Positions 60,155-64,000 of a stretch of 64,000 nt of DNA are shown here, piece by piece. Each line of letters begins with the position of its first letter. The stretch's first letter is position 1. The stretch spans positions 2,785,001 to 2,849,000 of the forward strand of contig NZ_BLPI01000001.1 of NCBI RefSeq assembly GCF_019649015.1, read 5' to 3'. The translations under genes were made by a program, and so were the position numbers. The notes beneath the pieces were generated by a model. It was not told where the DNA came from and did no database searches. It saw nothing but the letters and a program-made list of their open reading frames with translations. This stretch comes from Agarivorans litoreus (lineage in GTDB: Bacteria; Pseudomonadota; Gammaproteobacteria; Enterobacterales; Celerinatantimonadaceae).

Positions 60155-61522
60155 CTATTGAATAATTCGATAGAGGTTCTCATCGCCGCGTTGAATATTT
60201 ACAGCTAGTACTTTTGGCTTGGTTTCCAATAGAGCTCGTAAATCTGCGATACTGGTGATGCGAATCTTGTTGATGCCTATAATGATATCGCCTTCTTCTA
60301 AGCCATTGGCAAAGGCTTTAGAGTTTCGTGCAACTTTATTTACTCGTACACCTGATACCTCAGCGTCTTTACCTGTCGAGCTTAAGCTCGCACCTTCAAG
60401 AGCAGGGTGCATGACTTTAGCATTAATGTTTTGTTCTTCCGCCTGCTGTAAAGTCACTTTAAAACTAATCGGTTTACCATCGCGAATGGCGCCAATTTTA
60501 ATGGTTTTTCCTGCACCCATGGTGCCAATTTTAGCGCGTAGTTCAGCAAAGCTTTTCACCTTTTTATCGTCTACAGCAATGATAATATCACCCGGCTCAA
60601 TACCCGCTTTATCTGCCGCAGAGCCCTGCATTACCTGATTTACAAATGCTCCATGTTGCGAGTCGGTACCAAAGGCTTTGGCTAGATCACTATTTAATTC
60701 ACCACCTGTGACACCCAACACGCCGCGGCGAACTTCACCAAATTCGATGATTTGGTCAGCTAAGTTGCGCACCATGTTACTGGGAATAGCAAAACCAATG
60801 CCGATGTTGCCGCCATTGGGAGCAATAATCGCAGTGTTAATGCCGATCAACTCACCCCGCAAATTAATTAAGGCCCCACCAGAGTTACCGCTATTAATCG
60901 CAGCATCGGTTTGAATAAAGTTTTCAAGATTTTCAATGTTTAGACCACTACGACCTAACGCGCTAACAATGCCCGAGGTTACGGTTTGGCCTAGGCCAAA
61001 AGGATTACCAATCGCAACAGTAAAATCACCTACACGAAGCTCGTCAGAATCTGCCAGTTTAATATCGACCAGTTCATCGGCCTCTATTTGCAGCAAGGCG
61101 ATATCGGTATGACGGTCACTGCCTAATACTTCTGCTTCAAAGGTGCGGCCGTCCTTTAGGGTGACGACAATCTCGTCAGCTTCGTGAATCACATGGTAGT
61201 TAGTGATTACATAGCCTTTTTGGGCATCAACAACTACCCCTGAACCTAAGCCTTGGAAGGGACGTTCTTGCTCGGTGTTACCTGGATTACCGCCTGGACC
61301 GAAAAAGTATTTAAATAACTCTGGAAGTTGTTGCTGAGAGACTTTGGTACCAGCAACGGAGATGTTAACAACGGCAGGAGTGGCTTGCTCTAGCACCGGT
61401 GCTAAGCTGGGGAGTTCTTTACCGCCAACTGAGAGCGGCAACGCTGCGTGAGCTTGAAACGTATTAATGCCAAAAAATAGTGACAAAAATACAATGACAA
61501 ATTTCTTAGTGGAAACACTCAT
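60155..61522 (-). CDS. degQ: Periplasmic serine endoprotease DegQ (HtrA family)
   Basis: This 455-residue HtrA protease/chaperone has a signal peptide ending near QAHA (about residue 26). The triad lies in NYHV (His), TDIALL (Asp) and GNSGG (Ser214). Two PDZ domains follow (about 260-350 and 365-450), as in DegQ/DegP. The short LA loop before the histidine fits DegQ better than DegP. It is upstream of degS, the common gene order. Confidence 0.95.
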   Translation of the reverse strand: MSVSTKKFVIVFLSLFFGINTFQAHAALPLSVGGKELPSLAPVLEQATPAVVNISVAGTKVSQQQLPELFKYFFGPGGNPGNTEQERPFQGLGSGVVVDAQKGYVITNYHVIHEADEIVVTLKDGRTFEAEVLGSDRHTDIALLQIEADELVDIKLADSDELRVGDFTVAIGNPFGLGQTVTSGIVSALGRSGLNIENLENFIQTDAAINSGNSGGALINLRGELIGINTAIIAPNGGNIGIGFAIPSNMVRNLADQIIEFGEVRRGVLGVTGGELNSDLAKAFGTDSQHGAFVNQVMQGSAADKAGIEPGDIIIAVDDKKVKSFAELRAKIGTMGAGKTIKIGAIRDGKPISFKVTLQQAEEQNINAKVMHPALEGASLSSTGKDAEVSGVRVNKVARNSKAFANGLEEGDIIIGINKIRITSIADLRALLETKPKVLAVNIQRGDENLYRIIQ

Positions 61523-61552
61523 CTAAATACCCTCATAAACACACGTCATTAT

Positions 61553-61580
61553 AAAAAAGCAGGATCTTAACGACCCCGCT
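61553..61580 (-). terminator. Intrinsic terminator of zapG
   Basis: On the minus strand AGCGGGGTC (61580-61572) pairs with GATCCTGCT (61566-61558) with two G-U pairs, followed by six T. It lies about 20 bp after the zapG stop. Confidence 0.7.
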
Positions 61581-61601
61581 TAGTTTAAAAAGTTCAATGA
61601 T

Positions 61602-62006
61602 TTAGCTAGCTTTACGCTGAGCTTCGGTAAATAAACCAGATGGTTGGTTAGAATAATCTTTAGGTTGCGCGTCGCTTGATTCAACCGTTTCGTCTAATTC
61701 TAATTTCTCTTGATAATCTGCAAACAGTTGCGGCTGTGCCACATCTTCACTGATTAATGATTTTGACTGGCTAGCCATATGTTCATAGATGCCCTGATAT
61801 TGCTTGGCCATATCTTCAAGCAACTGGGCACTGGTAGCAAAATGCTCTTGAACTTGCTCTTTATAACTGTTTAGTTCAGCTTTATTTTGTTCGAGTTCTT
61901 GCTTCATATTGGCATCGCTACCAACCGGCTTTGATGCTATACGACTAAGGAAGAAGCCAATAGCGACACCAATAAGAAGAAAAATCATACTGCTAATTGC
62001 GCTCAT
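61602..62006 (-). CDS. zapG: Cell-division/envelope protein ZapG (YhcB, DUF1043)
   Basis: This 134-residue protein has an N-terminal membrane helix (about residues 5-23) and a cytoplasmic coiled coil, the YhcB/ZapG layout. It links division and wall synthesis. ATG 62006 is preferred because AAGGA lies 6 bp before it; an upstream in-frame start adds 18 residues without support. It is divergent from zapE, a conserved arrangement. Confidence 0.9.
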   Translation of the reverse strand: MSAISSMIFLLIGVAIGFFLSRIASKPVGSDANMKQELEQNKAELNSYKEQVQEHFATSAQLLEDMAKQYQGIYEHMASQSKSLISEDVAQPQLFADYQEKLELDETVESSDAQPKDYSNQPSGLFTEAQRKAS

Positions 62007-62114
62007 ATTATTCCTTTGTTGGTCTTGATGAACTTTCAATATACTTGAGAATGCTTTCACATGGTACTATCAATTTTCGACTAAATTTTAGCGGGTTCTG
62101 GGAATAGGGAAAGG

Positions 62115-63230
62115 ATGACTCCACAGCAACAATACGAGCAAGATCTGCAAGCTCATGATTTTATAAAAGACAATGCTCAGGCATTTGCTGTTGCTCAACT
62201 GCAACGGCTATTTGAACAGTTGAATGAAAAGCCCGTTCCTGCTGCTGTTCCCTCATCTTTTTTTTCCAAGTTAAAAAGTCGATTTTTCAACGCAGATGCA
62301 TCCACTAAGACTCCTGTTAAAGGCCTTTATATGTGGGGAGGAGTTGGCCGAGGAAAAACCTACCTCATGGACACATTTTTTAACTGCTTACCACAGCAAC
62401 GTAAAATGCGAGTGCATTTCCACCGTTTTATGCAGCGGGTACATCAAGAGTTAAAAAGCTTAACTGCCCAAACCAATCCCTTAGAGGTCGTGGCCGATCG
62501 TTTATATAAAGAGGCAGAGGTTATCTGCTTTGATGAGTTTTTTGTCTCAGACATTACCGATGCAATGATTTTAGGAACCTTATTTGAAGCGTTGTTTGAA
62601 CGGGGAGTCACTCTTGTTGCTACCTCAAACATACCACCTGAAGATTTATACCGTAATGGTTTGCAGCGTCAGCGCTTTGTGCCAACCATAAAATTGATTC
62701 AACAACACTGTCAGGTTATTAATGTAGATGGCGGCAGTGATTATCGAATGCGCACGCTTCATGAGGCAGAGATTTATCACTATCCTCTGGACCACCAAGC
62801 AGAGCAAAACTTAGCCCAGTACTTTCTACAACTATCTAACGAACCGCGCCAAACACTTGGTCAAATTGAAATTAATCAGCGGATGATTAATTTTGTTAAT
62901 GAGGCTGATAGCGTATTGCATGTTGAGTTTAGTGAGTTATGCGAAGGGGCAAGGAGTCAGCTGGACTATATTGAATTGGCAAGGCTTTATCACACTGTGT
63001 TGTTATCGGGTGTGGTGGCTATGGGGGCTGATAATGATGATGCAGCGCGGCGGTTTATTGCCTTAATTGATGAGTTTTATGAGCGAAATGTTACTTTAAT
63101 CATTGCTGCGGATGTTCCGTTAGAAAAACTCTATCAAGGTGGGCGATTGAGTTTTGAATTTGAACGCTGTTTGTCTCGCCTGCAAGAAATGCAATCTCAC
63201 GAGTACTTAGAAAAAGAACACTTGCCTTAA
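62115..63230 (+). CDS. zapE: Cell-division ATPase ZapE (AFG1 family)
   Basis: This 371-residue AFG1-like AAA ATPase has Walker A GGVGRGKT at residues 75-82 and Walker B VICFDEFFVSD near residue 138. In E. coli ZapE modifies Z-ring behaviour under stress. A GGGAAAGG site lies just before the ATG. The rplM promoter region follows. Confidence 0.95.
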   Translation: MTPQQQYEQDLQAHDFIKDNAQAFAVAQLQRLFEQLNEKPVPAAVPSSFFSKLKSRFFNADASTKTPVKGLYMWGGVGRGKTYLMDTFFNCLPQQRKMRVHFHRFMQRVHQELKSLTAQTNPLEVVADRLYKEAEVICFDEFFVSDITDAMILGTLFEALFERGVTLVATSNIPPEDLYRNGLQRQRFVPTIKLIQQHCQVINVDGGSDYRMRTLHEAEIYHYPLDHQAEQNLAQYFLQLSNEPRQTLGQIEINQRMINFVNEADSVLHVEFSELCEGARSQLDYIELARLYHTVLLSGVVAMGADNDDAARRFIALIDEFYERNVTLIIAADVPLEKLYQGGRLSFEFERCLSRLQEMQSHEYLEKEHLP

Positions 63231-63269
63231 ATAATCGTATTTAGGGGTGGTTTTTTTTTGTACTTCCCC

Positions 63270-63275
63270 TATAAT
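63270..63275 (+). promoter_or_regulatory. Probable -10 element of the rplM-rpsI promoter
   Basis: A perfect TATAAT lies about 150 bp before rplM. No good -35 sits at 16-18 bp; the region there is TGGTTT plus a T-run. A 7-bp inverted repeat, GGGGTGG (63244-63250) with CCACCCC (63280-63286), brackets it. The predicted start is near 63282, giving a leader of about 140 nt. Confidence 0.55.
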
Positions 63276-63282
63276 CTTGCCA

Positions 63283-63422
63283 CCCCACGTTACATGTCAC
63301 CGATTTGGTGATACTAACAATCCAGCTTACTCCGTATTCGAAGGGATACTATGAGTGGCTACTTTCACGTTTGTGATTATCACAAACACATGTGTAACAG
63401 TTATTTTGGGTTATATATACAA
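63283..63422 (+). promoter_or_regulatory. Structured rplM 5' leader, possible L13 autoregulatory RNA
   Basis: The leader holds a small hairpin TCACC-GATTT-GGTGA (63297-63311) and a perfect 8-bp hairpin GTTTGTGA-TTA-TCACAAAC (63369-63387), followed by ACACATGTGT (63386-63395). L13 represses its own operon in E. coli through the rplM leader, so this is a likely control element. An in-frame ATG with AAGGG lies at 63351 inside it. Confidence 0.5.
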
Positions 63423-63851
63423 ATGAAAACTTTTGTAGCCAAGCCAGACAGCGTTAAACGCGACTGGTACGTTGTAGATGCAGATGGTAAAACTCTGGGT
63501 CGTATCGCAACTGAAATCGCTTCTCGCCTACGCGGTAAGCATAAAGCTGAATATACTCCTCACGTTGATACTGGTGATTACATCATCGTAATTAACGCTG
63601 AGAAAGTAGCCGTAACAGGCAACAAAGCGAAAGGTAAAATTTACCACTCGCACACTGGTTACCCAGGTGGCTTAAAATCAATTAGCTTTGAAAAGTTAAT
63701 CGAAAAAGCTCCTGAGCGTGTTATCCAGTCTGCAGTGAAAGGTATGTTGCCAAAAGGTCCTCTAGGCCGTGCAATGTTCCGTAAACTGAAAGTATTCGCT
63801 GGACCTGAGCACACTCATGCGGCTCAGCAACCACAAGTATTAGACATTTAA
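63423..63851 (+). CDS. rplM: 50S ribosomal protein L13
   Basis: This 142-residue L13 begins [20 protein letters not shown], matching the E. coli start and length. The conserved [17 protein letters not shown] and the [10 protein letters not shown] terminus are present. ATG 63423 is the canonical start, though its ribosome binding site is weak. An upstream in-frame ATG at 63351 would add 24 residues. rpsI follows 17 bp later. Confidence 0.97.
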   Translation: MKTFVAKPDSVKRDWYVVDADGKTLGRIATEIASRLRGKHKAEYTPHVDTGDYIIVINAEKVAVTGNKAKGKIYHSHTGYPGGLKSISFEKLIEKAPERVIQSAVKGMLPKGPLGRAMFRKLKVFAGPEHTHAAQQPQVLDI

Positions 63852-63868
63852 GTTACGGAATTTGAATA

Positions 63869-64000
63869 ATGGCTGAGAATCAATACTACGGCACTGGCCG
63901 TCGCAAAAGCTCTACTGCTCGCGTATTTTTAAAAGCAGGTAGTGGTAACATCACTGTAAACAACCGTACTTTGGACGTTTACTTTGGCCGTGAAACTGCT
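63869..64000 (+). CDS. rpsI: 30S ribosomal protein S9, 3'-truncated by window edge
   Basis: The first 44 codons of S9 are present, starting [20 protein letters not shown] with the conserved GRRK and TARVF segments. The gene runs off the end of the window. It is co-transcribed with rplM, 17 bp upstream, the universal L13-S9 pair. Confidence 0.95.
   Translation, partial: MAENQYYGTGRRKSSTARVFLKAGSGNITVNNRTLDVYFGRETA

Noticed and set aside
63370-63386. TGTGA/TCACA pair resembling a CRP site before rplM
   Set aside because: The half-sites are only 3 bp apart instead of 6, and the pair lies downstream of the -10, so an RNA hairpin fits better.

Overview
The window looks like core chromosome of a marine gammaproteobacterium in the Alteromonadales/Vibrionales neighbourhood. 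This is inferred from a complete MSHA (mannose-sensitive haemagglutinin) pilus cluster lying directly upstream of mreBCD, from the rpoN-hpf-ptsN-rapZ-ptsO and mla-ibaG-murA-degS-degQ blocks, and from the rRNA and ribosomal protein sequences. An Agarivorans-like organism would fit, but the genus cannot be fixed by reading alone. I see no prophage, insertion sequence, tRNA gene or CRISPR array.

Layout. 1-2497: the 3' two thirds of a 23S rRNA gene, a 5S gene and a strong terminator, followed by what looks like the decayed remnant of a second 5S gene. 2849-9868: a mixed region with a PIN-PhoH ATPase next to a PilZ c-di-GMP receptor, a transglutaminase-like exported protein downstream of leuA, a Rossmann oxidoreductase, and a small cassette of PAP2 phosphatase, glycosyltransferase and a 51-residue acidic protein. 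10153-12365: ilvI-ilvH, acetolactate synthase.

12513-31726: the MSHA type IV pilus locus mshH-I-I2-J-K-L-M-N-E-G-F-B-A-C-D-O-P-Q. It encodes a degenerate GGDEF/EAL regulator, the PilM/N/O/P-like alignment complex, the secretin, an accessory ATPase and TPR protein, the assembly ATPase with a c-di-GMP-binding N-domain, the platform protein, the major and minor pilins, and a very large exported protein MshQ that is a candidate tip adhesin. Most genes overlap or abut. A UUCG-capped hairpin right after mshA probably sets the ratio of major pilin to downstream minor pilins.

31905-45032: cell shape and envelope genes mreBCD, maf, rng, yhdP, a nitrilase-family amidase and tldD, then a 551-bp structured non-coding stretch holding a MITE-like repeat, then yjgA (minus) divergent from pmbA/tldE. 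45102-54300 is all on the minus strand. In transcription order it is yrbG, kdsD, kdsC, lptC, lptA, lptB, rpoN, hpf, ptsN, rapZ, ptsO and mgtE, covering Kdo synthesis, LPS transport, sigma-54, nitrogen PTS and a Mg2+ channel. 54448-58979 (plus) is mlaFEDCB, ibaG and murA. 58963-62006 (minus) is zapG, degQ and degS. 62115 onward (plus) is zapE, rplM and the start of rpsI, cut by the window end.

Most of this is conserved housekeeping DNA, so I found no clear new multi-gene system. The better leads are the PhoH-PilZ pair, the PAP2/glycosyltransferase/small-protein cassette, the lectin-like modules of MshQ, the unusual start of mshC, the structured region at 42536-43086, the in-frame upstream start in the rplM leader, and the 5S remnant.
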